Notes: generated by a model not told the origin, from the sequence alone. A stretch of DNA of 64,000 bases from Mesorhizobium sp. J428 (GCF_024699925.1 NZ_JAJOMX010000001.1:3510001-3574000), one strand, 5' to 3'; positions 44,094-51,695 are shown, counted from the first letter of the stretch. Translations and numbers: made by a program.

Positions 44094-45047
44094 TCACCAC
44101 CCCGGCATCACCTGCCCCGGCCGCAGCCGCTTGCTGCGTACGCCGTTGAGCGCGGCGAAGTCGAAGGAATGCTCGTCCGCGGCGGGCGCGGTGATGTTGT
44201 CGAGGCTTTCGGTGATGTGGCGCGCCACCGCGTCGATCAATTCCCGCTGGCCAGTGTGGCCGCGCAGGATGCCGATCTGGCAGTCGGGCAGGGGCGCGAA
44301 GCCGTCGGCCTCGCCGAGCACCCGCATGCCGGGCCTGAGCGCGCATTCGGGCAGCACCGACACGGCGAGCCCCGACAGAACGCTGGCGATCACCACCGTC
44401 GCCGACCATGACGTGAACAGCACGCGGTATTCGCGGCCGGAGCGCTGCAGCGTCTCGGTCGCCGAGCGTCGCCACTGGCAGGTCGGCCGCCCGACCGCCA
44501 GCGGCACGACCGGCTCCTCATGCACGGCATGGCTGGCTGACGTCACCCACAGCAGCGGCTCGCGCCGCACGATCTCCGTGACGTTGACGTCGTCGCATTG
44601 CGTCACCAGCGCAAGGTCGAGCTGGCCCCGGCGCACCAGTTCGGCGAGATTGAGCGTCGGCTCGCAGATGACCGACATCTCGATGCGCGGATTCGATCGT
44701 GCAAAGCGGCCCATGATCTCGGGCAGGAAGCGGTCGGCATAGTCGTCCGGCGTGCCGATGCGCACCTGGCCTTCGAGCTGGGATTCGTCGAAGGCGGCGA
44801 GCGTCTCGCGGCTCAGCCGCAAGAGCCGCCTCGCATAGCTCAATAGCCGCTCGCCCTCCTCGGTCAGCTTGTTGGTGCGCCCGTCCTTCTCGAACAGCGG
44901 CTTGCCGATCCGCTCCTCCAGCCGCCGCATCTGCATGGAGACGGCCGACTGCGTGCGGAACACCGTGTCGGCCGCCTTGGTGAAGCTGCCGGTGTCTGAA
45001 ATGGCGATGAAGGTCTGGAGCTGGTCGAGATCGAGGGGCGCGTTCAT
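44094..45047 (-). CDS. LysR family transcriptional regulator
   Basis: This 317-residue LysR regulator begins MNAPLDLDQLQTFIAISDTG with the winged helix in FTKAADTVFRTQSAVSMQMR and an effector domain (GQVRIGTPDDYADRFLPEIM). The start at 45047 puts the helix in the normal place; an ATG at 45062 adds five residues. It is divergent from a DUF1127 gene, with palindromic sites in between, so it probably controls itself and perhaps that gene. This LysR/DUF1127 pairing looks like an old chromosomal arrangement rather than part of the toxin-antitoxin module next door. Confidence 0.92.
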   Translation of the reverse strand: MNAPLDLDQLQTFIAISDTGSFTKAADTVFRTQSAVSMQMRRLEERIGKPLFEKDGRTNKLTEEGERLLSYARRLLRLSRETLAAFDESQLEGQVRIGTPDDYADRFLPEIMGRFARSNPRIEMSVICEPTLNLAELVRRGQLDLALVTQCDDVNVTEIVRREPLLWVTSASHAVHEEPVVPLAVGRPTCQWRRSATETLQRSGREYRVLFTSWSATVVIASVLSGLAVSVLPECALRPGMRVLGEADGFAPLPDCQIGILRGHTGQRELIDAVARHITESLDNITAPAADEHSFDFAALNGVRSKRLRPGQVMPGW

Positions 45048-45060
45048 TGCATCTCTCATC

Positions 45061-45107
45061 AATCATTGTGATGATTAGGATCAGAAACATTCGTTAGACT
45101 AATCGAT
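45061..45107. promoter_or_regulatory. Two palindromic sites between LysR and DUF1127 genes
   Basis: AATCAT-TGTG-ATGATT at 45061-45076 is a perfect inverted repeat located 14 bases upstream of the LysR start. ATTCGTTAG-A-CTAATCGAT at 45089-45107 is a 19-base near-palindrome with 7 of 9 arm positions matched, including the core TTAGACTAA. LysR regulators bind such paired sites for autorepression and activation. Their order and distance fit control of the leftward gene. Confidence 0.42.
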
Positions 45108-45224
45108 CTCCGCCTGTCAAATATGGCACGTCCACCAAGAGGGCGCAATTGATCGCCGCCGGAACGCTGCCCGCTGTGTGCCGGCGCGGCGGCCTGCGCC
45201 CGGACGTCACGAAGGAGAGATACG

Positions 45225-45529
45225 ATGACGACGCTTGACCGCACCACGTTCCCGCTGACCGGCACCACGCGCCCGGCCGTGGCCGTGCGCGTGATCAACG
45301 CCGTCGCCAACCTCCTGCGCGCCTGGAAAAACCGCCGCGAGGTCTACCGCCTTGGCGCCATGACCGATTGGGAGCTGGCCGACATCGGCCTAACCCGCGG
45401 TGACCTGCATGTCGCGTGGCGCGAGCCGTTCGGCGTCGATCCGACCACCACGCTGGGAAGCCTCGCCGAAGCGCGCGCCGACAGGCGATGCGCGACGCCA
45501 CGGAGCGTGCCGCGCGCCAAGTCTGCTGA
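45225..45529 (+). CDS. DUF1127 domain protein (probable one-base frameshift near its end)
   Basis: The product carries the short DUF1127 helix-turn motif, RAWKNRREVYRLGAMTDWEL then ADIGLTRGDLHVAWREPFG. Small DUF1127 proteins of alphaproteobacteria are rich in basic residues and affect phosphate and carbon metabolism or RNA turnover; the exact role here is unknown. The frame as sequenced runs on to 45944 across a strong terminator, which is implausible. If one G is missing at about 45483-45485, the frame ends at 45529 with RAMRDATERAARQVC, a typical DUF1127 tail, giving about 101 residues. I therefore annotate the shorter gene. An AAGGAGAG ribosome site precedes the ATG. Confidence 0.75.
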
Positions 45530-45587
45530 TTTTCGCTTACGCAGGCGCTCCCGTTCACACCCGGCTCCCCGCCGGTCGCCTGCCACT

Positions 45588-45619
45588 GCCCGGTCCCCTC
45601 CCAAGGGACCGGGCTTTTT
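45588..45619 (+). terminator. Rho-independent terminator after DUF1127 gene
   Basis: A perfect 10-base-pair stem, GCCCGGTCCC (45588-45597) with GGGACCGGGC (45605-45614), encloses a 7-base loop and is followed by five Ts. It acts on the + strand, ends the DUF1127 transcript and lies just before the end of the convergent DUF937 gene. It is the only textbook intrinsic terminator I found in the window. Confidence 0.9.
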
Positions 45620-45624
45620 CGTTC

Positions 45625-46533
45625 CTAGCGAAGCCTGTCCATTCCTTTCAGATACTGATCGAAGATCGACTCCATCCCCTTCTGGTATTCGTCGCGCTGT
45701 TTGGAGCCGCTCTCGAACATGTCGCCGAAGAGGTCGTCATAGGGATTGCGCGCGCGGCCGCTCGGGTTGGTCCGCTGCCGGGGCTGGGGTTCGGGGGCGG
45801 GCTCGGCCTTGCGCTGTCCGCCGCGCATCATCTCTTCGAAGATGCGGCCGAGCGGATTGTCGGCCATCGGGTCGGTCTGCCGCTGCCGGCCCTGGTTCCC
45901 GGGCTGCGGCGCGCTGCCCGCGGCCCCGCCGAGCATGTCCTTAAGGATCTTGCCGAACGGATTGTCGAACGGATCCATCGGGTTGGGCTGAGGTGTCGGC
46001 GCCTGGCGCTGCTGCGGCTGGCCCATCATGCCGCCACCCTGCTTCATCATCTGGTCGATGATCTCGCCAAGGATGTTGCCGCTGGCGCCAAATCCGCCTG
46101 CCTGAGCCTGCTGCGGCTGGCCTGTCGTCTGCCTGAACAGGCCGCCCATCATCATCGACGCCATTGCCGGCAGCATCTGCTTCAGGATTTCCTGCTGGAT
46201 ACCGGTCGCTTGGGCCGCCTGCGCGGCCACAGCCCGGGACAGTTCCTTCGAGCCGAACAGGTGACCGAGGATGCCGTTCCCCTCTGCCATGCCGGCGGGC
46301 GAGAAGGCGTTCGCCGCGTCGTCGTAATATTTCGCGTGGTTTCCGCTCGCCAGCGCCTGCAGGAAATTCGACACGCCGTAGGGGTCCGACGTGTTGCGCT
46401 TCAGCCCCTGACTGAAGGCAGGCGTTAGCGCCTCCATGGCGAGCGCGGCCTGCTGCTGCGACAGGTTGAACTGCCGCGCCATGAGTTCGACCGCGCGGCC
46501 GTTCTGCGCCATCATTTCGTAGAGCGGTAGCAT
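45625..46533 (-). CDS. DUF937 domain protein
   Basis: The 302-residue product has an N-terminal DUF937 region (MLPLYEMMAQNGRAVELMAR, then AALAMEALTPAFSQGLKR and ILKQMLPAMASMMMGGLF) and a low-complexity C-terminal half rich in Gln, Pro, Gly and Met with repeated FGKILKDML/LGRIFEEMM-like segments. No enzymatic function is known for the family, which is widespread in alphaproteobacteria. The ATG at 46533 is preceded by AAGGAGA; a 52-residue extension in frame lacks family similarity. Confidence 0.85.
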   Translation of the reverse strand: MLPLYEMMAQNGRAVELMARQFNLSQQQAALAMEALTPAFSQGLKRNTSDPYGVSNFLQALASGNHAKYYDDAANAFSPAGMAEGNGILGHLFGSKELSRAVAAQAAQATGIQQEILKQMLPAMASMMMGGLFRQTTGQPQQAQAGGFGASGNILGEIIDQMMKQGGGMMGQPQQRQAPTPQPNPMDPFDNPFGKILKDMLGGAAGSAPQPGNQGRQRQTDPMADNPLGRIFEEMMRGGQRKAEPAPEPQPRQRTNPSGRARNPYDDLFGDMFESGSKQRDEYQKGMESIFDQYLKGMDRLR

Positions 46534-46835
46534 CGTGGTCTCCTTGCATGCCTGTCGTTGCCCAAAACGTAATCGGGATTGCACGGTGCTGGAAGGGGTG
46601 ATGACGAGGGACTTTCCCAACGAGGGGACCGTTGTATTGTATCCAGGTCTTTGCATTTCCGCCGCGCCTGCTAACCTCCGATTCACCAAAGGTGCAGAAC
46701 CCGGTCGGCTCGAGTGGCCGGATAACCTCTTCTCCTTAGGTATCGTCTAGACGTAGGGGCGGCGTTAGCTCGCTGAAACCGGTTGGTGCTGCCTGATGCG
46801 AAAGTGCCGAACCGAAAGCGCATCGGAGAGCCAGC
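46534..46835. other. Intergenic region between divergent DUF937 and diguanylate cyclase genes
   Basis: These 302 bases hold the promoters of two divergent genes. I see the ribosome site of the DUF937 gene at its left end, small self-complementary words (GTCTAGAC near 46745, AACCGGTT near 46778) and no open frame with coding character. No confident -35/-10 pair, operator or RNA gene could be assigned. Confidence 0.5.
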
Positions 46836-47843
46836 ATGCCCTTACTGCGACCGATCGACCGAAACCCGTCGTCCGAACGACTCGAGGCGCATTGCCGCGG
46901 GTCAGCGTCGGCAGAGCCCGCCGCCGGCGCGGTGGCCACCGAACTTGCGACGCTTTACGCGGCGCTGGACAACATCGAGAGTGGCGTCATTCTGCTCGAC
47001 CATGAATTGCGGGCGCAATTCATCAACACGGCCTGCCACAGGATGTTCAATTCTCCTCCGCAATTCGTTGCCGGCAAGCCGCTCTTCTCCGAGATGCTCG
47101 AATTTGCCCGGCGGAGCAAAGCCTATGCGATATCGTCGGAGGAACTCGCCAAATATGTATCAGAGCGCCTCGCCTGGGTCGCCTCGGGCAGCCAGACCCC
47201 GATCGACCAGCGCCTGAGCAGCGGGAGGGTCATCCGGTGCCAGTGCGCCGTGCTCCCCGCGGGCGGACGCATGCTGACTTACAGCGACATCACCGATATC
47301 GTCCATCATGCGGAGGAGCTCGAGCGGCTTGCGACGACCGATGGGATGACAGGCATCTACAACCGGCGTCATTTCATGACATTGGCCGACATCGAATGGA
47401 GAAGGTCGCGGCGCTACCGCAGGCCGCTGTCGTTCCTGATGATCGACATCGACTACTTCAAGTCGATCAACGATCGTTTTGGGCACCAGGTCGGCGATCA
47501 GATGATCGTGCATCTCACCAAGGTTGCGTCGGTCTGCAAGCGCGATTCGGACGTGCTCGCACGCATCGGCGGCGAAGAATTTGGGCTTCTGCTGCCGGAG
47601 ACCGATCTTGCGCAGTCCCAGTTGGTCGCCGAACGCCTGCGCCGCGAAGTTGCCGAGAACCCGCTGGTCGCCGAGAGCGACCGGATATCGACCACGATCA
47701 GCATCGGTGTGGCCACCCGCGACGATACGATGGCCGGGACCTCGGATCTCATGAAGATGGCCGACCGGGCATTGTACGAGGCGAAGAACGGTGGTCGCAA
47801 CCGAGTCGTCTGCGCCATCGGCACGGGACGCGCTTCCCCATAA
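46836..47843 (+). CDS. PAS-GGDEF diguanylate cyclase
   Basis: This 335-residue signalling enzyme makes cyclic di-GMP from two GTP. Residues about 35-155 form a PAS-like sensory domain (ALDNIESGVILLDHELRAQF). Residues 165-330 form the GGDEF domain with TDGMTGIYNRRHFM, the metal-binding MIDIDYFKSINDRFGHQVGD and the active-site GGEEF at 245-249. An inhibitory I-site RxxD (R236-D239) stands five residues before GGEEF, so feedback inhibition by cyclic di-GMP is expected. No membrane segment or EAL domain is present, so it is cytosolic and most likely an active cyclase. Confidence 0.95.
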   Translation: MPLLRPIDRNPSSERLEAHCRGSASAEPAAGAVATELATLYAALDNIESGVILLDHELRAQFINTACHRMFNSPPQFVAGKPLFSEMLEFARRSKAYAISSEELAKYVSERLAWVASGSQTPIDQRLSSGRVIRCQCAVLPAGGRMLTYSDITDIVHHAEELERLATTDGMTGIYNRRHFMTLADIEWRRSRRYRRPLSFLMIDIDYFKSINDRFGHQVGDQMIVHLTKVASVCKRDSDVLARIGGEEFGLLLPETDLAQSQLVAERLRREVAENPLVAESDRISTTISIGVATRDDTMAGTSDLMKMADRALYEAKNGGRNRVVCAIGTGRASP

Positions 47844-47920
47844 CGGTACTTGCCGTGGCCTCGTCGCTGCCCCAGTTTGGCAGTCAGGCTGGTTGAGTGG
47901 CGGACGTCACCGGCCTTCGC

Positions 47921-49294
47921 TCAGTAGGCATATTCCATGAACACAGGCTCGATCGAACCACCCCAGCGCGTGTGGTAGGCGTTGACCATCTCGTGCGCGC
48001 TCGTCGTGCCGCGCGCCACCACCTCGTCCAGCGTCGACAGGAAGCTCGTCTCGTCATAGCCGTCGCGGTTCTTGCGGCCGCGGTTTGTGAGACCCAGCCG
48101 CGAGATGGCGATAACCTCGCGCGCCACCTCCATCAGCGAGCGGTTGCGGAACATGGTCGCCAGCGCCTGTTCCGGCACCGCGTTGCGCATCGCAAGCACC
48201 TCCTCGAAGGTCCAGTCGCGAGTCAGTTCCTCGGCCGCGGCCAGCGCTTCGGCGTCGTAGAGCAGGCCGACCCAGAAGGCCGGCAGCGCGCAGATGCGCC
48301 GCCACGGGCCGCCGTCGGCGCCGCGCATCTCGAGGAAACGCTTCAGCCTGACATCAGGGAACAGCGTCGACAGATGGTTCGCCCAATCGCCCATGGTCGG
48401 CATCGCGTCCGGCACTTCGTTGCGCGCCTTGCCGGTCATGAACTCGCGGAAGGTCATGTGGGTCATGTCGATGTAGTGGCCTTCGCGGATGACGAAATAC
48501 ATCGGCACGTCGAGCGCCCAGTCGACATAGTCGGCGAAGCCGAAATCGGGCGAGAAGCAGAAGTCGAGCAGGCCGGAGCGCTGGTTGTCGGTATCGCGCC
48601 AGATGTCGCCGCGCCAGCTCTGCATCCCGTTCGGCCGCCCGTCGGTGAAGGGCGAGTTGGCGAACAGCGCCGTCGCCAGCGGCTGGAGCTTCAGCGACAC
48701 CTGCATCTTGCGCCGCATGTCCGCCTCGCTCTCGAAGTCGAGGTTCACCTGGATCGTGCAGGTGCGGTACATCATGTCGAGGCCCTTGGTCCCGACCTTC
48801 GGCATGTAGCGCGTCATGATCTCGTAGCGAGACTTAGGCATCTTCGGCGTTTCGGCAAGCGTCCATTTCGGGCTGCCGCCGAGGCCGAGGAAGCGGATGC
48901 CGAGCGGTTCGGCGATCTCGCGCAGCTGCGCCAGGTGCGCATTGCCCTCGCGGCAGGTCTGGTGGATCGTTTCCAGCGGCGCGCCGCTGAGTTCGAACTG
49001 GCCGCCAGGCTCGAGCGAGATCGCGCCCTGTCCGGTCGGCTCGACCAGGCCGATGATGTTGCCCGCGTCGATGATCGGCTCCCAGCCGAGCTTGTCCTTC
49101 ATCCCGTCGAGCAGCGCCTTGATGCCGCGCGGGCCGGCATAGGGCACCGGCGCGTTGCCGTCGACATAGAACGGGAATTTCTCATGCTCGGTGCCGATGC
49201 GCCACTTGTCGCGCGGCTTGTTGCCGGCGGCCAGATAGCCGACGAGTTCGTCCGTGCTTTCGATCGGGCTGAAATCCGTCGTGTCGCGCGCCAT
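47921..49294 (-). CDS. gshA: Glutamate-cysteine ligase (plant/alphaproteobacterial type)
   Basis: GshA joins glutamate and cysteine in the first step of glutathione synthesis. The 457-residue product is of the plant-like class (GCS2 family): KWRIGTEHEKFPFYV, GAISLEPGGQFELSG, MYRTCTIQVNLDFESEADM and DWANHLSTLFPDVRLKRFLE are all characteristic. The ATG at 49294 gives the usual N-terminus MARDTTDFSPIES. In relatives it normally follows rsmE on the same strand; here a 2.2-kb islet separates them, and a displaced copy of the rsmE tail lies 115 bases upstream of the gshA start. Confidence 0.96.
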   Translation of the reverse strand: MARDTTDFSPIESTDELVGYLAAGNKPRDKWRIGTEHEKFPFYVDGNAPVPYAGPRGIKALLDGMKDKLGWEPIIDAGNIIGLVEPTGQGAISLEPGGQFELSGAPLETIHQTCREGNAHLAQLREIAEPLGIRFLGLGGSPKWTLAETPKMPKSRYEIMTRYMPKVGTKGLDMMYRTCTIQVNLDFESEADMRRKMQVSLKLQPLATALFANSPFTDGRPNGMQSWRGDIWRDTDNQRSGLLDFCFSPDFGFADYVDWALDVPMYFVIREGHYIDMTHMTFREFMTGKARNEVPDAMPTMGDWANHLSTLFPDVRLKRFLEMRGADGGPWRRICALPAFWVGLLYDAEALAAAEELTRDWTFEEVLAMRNAVPEQALATMFRNRSLMEVAREVIAISRLGLTNRGRKNRDGYDETSFLSTLDEVVARGTTSAHEMVNAYHTRWGGSIEPVFMEYAY

Positions 49295-49409
49295 GGTGTC
49301 GCCCCCGGTAGTCTTTTGCGCGCGAGCATTGGCCGCAAACCCCCATCTTCGGCAAGCAAAATGTTCTGAGCCAGCCGTCAACGAAACTTGATGGCTTGGG
49401 GGCGCGGCC

Positions 49410-49472
49410 CTACCGCCAATCCCCGATCGTCGCTTGTATCACCGCCATCGCCGCCACCGCGGCGGTGTCGGC
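49410..49472 (-). repeat. Displaced duplicate of rsmE 3' end (attachment-site-like copy, gshA side)
   Basis: Read on the minus strand this segment encodes [20 protein letters not shown] and a stop, the last residues of RsmE with one substitution (T for S) relative to the intact gene. Over 49411-49469 it matches 51634-51692 at 52 of 59 positions, with 26 identical bases in a row (49444-49469 against 51667-51692). Most differences are silent, so both copies have evolved as coding sequence. Similarity stops abruptly at about 49472. It is best read as the original rsmE tail, pushed away when the islet inserted. Confidence 0.85.
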
Positions 49473-49493
49473 CAGTCATCTTTGGAAGATAAG

Positions 49494-49547
49494 CAACTAA
49501 TAGTTGAAATATTGATCAAAGTTTGCAATCTGAGGACGCATATCCTC
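49494..49547 (+). promoter_or_regulatory. Islet leader: palindrome and hairpin before the ATPase gene
   Basis: A perfect 13-base palindrome CAACTA-A-TAGTTG lies at 49494-49506, and a hairpin GAGGA-CGCATA-TCCTC at 49532-49547. The latter directly precedes the ribosome site GGAGG (49548-49552). The palindrome could be an operator; the hairpin keeps its TCCTC arm, which could otherwise pair with the ribosome site, so it may tune translation. Both readings are inferences from sequence pattern. Confidence 0.4.
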
Positions 49548-49559
49548 GGAGGCAGAAAA

Positions 49560-51218
49560 ATGGCAAGCTCGATTCGCAGCGACCAGCCCCTTGGGTCAGT
49601 CAATTTCCAGCACGACCAAGGCCCCCGATCGCTATCGCTGGTCGATGTTCACGAGCCGTTTCTCTCGGCGCTCCAGACGGAACCGCGTCTGATCTCTGGC
49701 AGGAAGGGCAGCGGCAAGAGCACTGTCCTCTACGCTCTTCGCCATTACGATGAACTGCGACCTCGCATCCGATTAATAAGGCCAGAAGGTAATGTCCGGC
49801 AGGAACTGGAACGAGCAAGTCGCCATGTGATCGTTATTGCGACCCATCGCGAGTTCGAGCCGATCGTCGAGAGCGTCTATCGCAGAGCTTACGAACAGCA
49901 GATAGCCGCTGATGGGTTCCGGACGACCGAGACGCTGAGAGACGAATGGGAGGACAGGCTCTGGTATCAGATCATCTCATATTTCTATTCGCTTCACATC
50001 GCCGACCCGCATAGGCGGGCAGAGGAGCAGTTCAAGCATGTGATTGCCTATTGCGATCGGAACTTCCGGAAACGCTACATCGAGCAGAATTATCTTGAGA
50101 TATCGGACAGCCTGGATTCGAAGGAGATTGCCGAGAAGATAGCTGTCAACGCACGGCGGGAGGTGATGGACCATCTCTCAAATGGACATCGGAAGTGCTT
50201 CTTGCTGATCGATTCACTGGAAGAATATCCGATCCACAACGAAAAATGGCTCGATGTCGTGAAAGGCTTCCTTCCCGCCATTGAAGCCATGCAGGCGAAA
50301 TACAGCCCTCAGATCAACATAATGGCGACCATACCGGAAGAGATAGAATATATCTTTCGTGAACAACCCGGAAGTGAACCAGGTAAGAATTTCTCATCTG
50401 TCCATCGCATACGATGGAAGGCGAGAGATCTTAAGAGAATAGTCGCTCTCCGATTCATCGAGCTGATCAAGGAGATTGTGAACGAGGACTCTCTTCTTCA
50501 TACATATTATGTGCGATACGAGACCAATGTCTTTGAGAAGATACTAAATAGACATGGCAATACAGACCTAACAAGCCATCGCGCCGTCGACGCGTTCTTG
50601 GCCGAACTCTTACCTGGAGAAGTAACCAATAGGATCGGGATCAGCGAGCAACTGTGGCCTTACATCATACGACATACTCATATATGCCCCAGGCACCTAC
50701 TTCTGATCTTGAACGAAGCAATCATCTCTTCAGGGGACTACTGGAGGAGGTTCGGCAGACTCAACGAAGAATCTATCCGCCATGGGGTCTCGAGTGCCGA
50801 AAAGGTCATCTGCCCGAATGTATGTGTTCCCTATCAGTCGATCTATCCCGAGATACTCAATCTTGTGAGAATATTTTGTGAGCAGCTGCCATCGTTTTTT
50901 GATTTCAGGCAGTTGAGCAAGATGGCGAACGTTCTTGGCAAGCAGTTGATCAACCCCATCACCGACCGGCAGATTGGCAGCGACGGTGCGTGCAGACTAT
51001 TGTTCAACATGGGCGTCATTGGGCGTGTGGAGAAACCGACCCAGAAGAACGTAATGAGGTATGAAGACACCAGGTATTTTTACACCAAGGAAGGAGTTCC
51101 GGAAATTAGCGATCGTTTCGACTATTGCCTGCATCCCGCATTTTCCGGGCTGTATGAAGCCCGTGATCGAAACAGAAACGACCACCGTCTCAGCTATCCG
51201 GAAGGAGTCGAGTTATGA
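49560..51218 (+). CDS. P-loop ATPase of islet (uncharacterised, KAP/Sll1717-like)
   Basis: The 552-residue product is a predicted cytosolic P-loop ATPase. Walker A is GRKGSGKST at residues 47-55, and the probable Walker B is FLLIDSLEEY (residues 214-223) with D218 and acidic E221-E222. A later motif, HRIRWKARDLKRIVALRFIEL (split as HRIRWKARDL and KRIVALRFIEL), resembles the W-x-x-x-DL...R segment of STAND/KAP-type ATPases, and HICPRHLLLILNEAI resembles their lid region. I see no nuclease, protease or membrane segment. The start at 49560 has GGAGG 7 bases upstream; an in-frame TTG at 49434 lies in the duplicated rsmE tail and is not credible. The stop overlaps the membrane-protein start (ATGA), indicating a functional pair. 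An ATPase coupled to a small membrane effector is a recurrent design of anti-phage systems. Confidence 0.82.
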   Translation: MASSIRSDQPLGSVNFQHDQGPRSLSLVDVHEPFLSALQTEPRLISGRKGSGKSTVLYALRHYDELRPRIRLIRPEGNVRQELERASRHVIVIATHREFEPIVESVYRRAYEQQIAADGFRTTETLRDEWEDRLWYQIISYFYSLHIADPHRRAEEQFKHVIAYCDRNFRKRYIEQNYLEISDSLDSKEIAEKIAVNARREVMDHLSNGHRKCFLLIDSLEEYPIHNEKWLDVVKGFLPAIEAMQAKYSPQINIMATIPEEIEYIFREQPGSEPGKNFSSVHRIRWKARDLKRIVALRFIELIKEIVNEDSLLHTYYVRYETNVFEKILNRHGNTDLTSHRAVDAFLAELLPGEVTNRIGISEQLWPYIIRHTHICPRHLLLILNEAIISSGDYWRRFGRLNEESIRHGVSSAEKVICPNVCVPYQSIYPEILNLVRIFCEQLPSFFDFRQLSKMANVLGKQLINPITDRQIGSDGACRLLFNMGVIGRVEKPTQKNVMRYEDTRYFYTKEGVPEISDRFDYCLHPAFSGLYEARDRNRNDHRLSYPEGVEL

Positions 51219-51631
51219 AACGAATCGACATTTCCGAGGTCGCGTCCCTGGTCGGATCGCTGCTCATTCTTATCGGAAGCTTCTACACCGCCTATAGGTT
51301 GGGCGACCCCTACGCGGTTCGGCGAGGCGGTGCGCTTTTGGTCATCTATTCGCTCCTCTTCGCTTTTCGTGCCCACGTCCTCGACGAAGAGAGAGAGGCA
51401 CTGGAGCGTACAGCAAACGGAGTTCCGGTGCCCGTGTTCGCGCCGCCGAAGGTGAAGTTCGAGGTCGAGGTAGACGAGGATTTTCGGCATATGCGCCGCT
51501 CGAGAGTGATGCTCACGCTCTCTCGCCTCTTCCGCGTCCACCTCATCATGGCTGGAGTCGGAGAAGTGCTGCATGGATTCGGCGATTTGATCTACATCCA
51601 ACTGTTTGGCGAGATCGTAACATCACACTAA
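51215..51631 (+). CDS. Small predicted membrane protein of islet
   Basis: The 138-residue product has about three hydrophobic segments: residues 8-27 (VASLVGSLLILIGSFYTAYR), 38-56 (GGALLVIYSLLFAFRAHVL) and about 108-130 (HLIMAGVGEVLHGFGDLIYI). The central part (57-103) is charged and would be soluble, with PVPVFAPPKVKFEVEVDEDF. I recognise no family. It overlaps the ATPase gene by 4 bases and ends 1 base before the rsmE stop codon on the other strand, so it fills the islet to its edge. A plausible role is a membrane-acting effector or an anchor for the ATPase. Confidence 0.75.
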   Translation: MKRIDISEVASLVGSLLILIGSFYTAYRLGDPYAVRRGGALLVIYSLLFAFRAHVLDEEREALERTANGVPVPVFAPPKVKFEVEVDEDFRHMRRSRVMLTLSRLFRVHLIMAGVGEVLHGFGDLIYIQLFGEIVTSH

Positions 51632-51632
51632 C

Positions 51633-51695
51633 TTACCGCCAGTCGCCGATGGAAGCCTGTATCACTGCCATCGCCGCCACCGCGGCGGTGTCCGC
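51633..51695 (-). repeat. rsmE 3' end, copy in the intact gene (attachment-site-like)
   Basis: This is the in-place counterpart of 49410-49472, encoding [20 protein letters not shown] and the stop of rsmE. The 26 bases identical between copies include CACCGC-G-GCGGTG, a 13-base inverted repeat, a typical shape for a recombination core. Downstream of the core the two copies differ mainly at silent positions, as expected if the islet brought its own version of the gene tail when it inserted. Confidence 0.8.

Larger units (their letters stand above)
49473..51632 (+). mobile_element. Two-gene islet inserted at the 3' end of rsmE
   Basis: The segment lies exactly between two copies of the rsmE 3' end and contains just two coupled genes read opposite to rsmE and gshA. 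Base composition differs sharply: I counted 29 G+C in 60 bases at 50401-50460, against 42 in 60 at 52021-52080 in rsmE. The ATPase gene uses ATA and AGA codons that are rare in neighbours. These are the marks of an acquired unit placed by site-specific recombination at a gene end, comparable in logic to SCC elements at rlmH or islands at tRNA genes. No integrase or recombinase gene is present, so mobilisation would have to be in trans, or the unit is a remnant. See the separate entries for its parts. Confidence 0.78.

Noticed and set aside
45225..45944. 239-residue version of the DUF1127 protein
   Set aside because: It would cross a strong intrinsic terminator and the convergent DUF937 gene; a one-base repair gives a typical DUF1127 ending.
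47897..49369. 490-codon plus-strand frame opposite gshA
   Set aside because: gshA is unmistakable; the opposite frame mirrors its codon bias.
49434..49559. Upstream TTG start for the islet ATPase
   Set aside because: It lies inside the duplicated rsmE tail, lacks a ribosome site, and adds 42 residues of antisense rsmE sequence. The ATG at 49560 has GGAGG.
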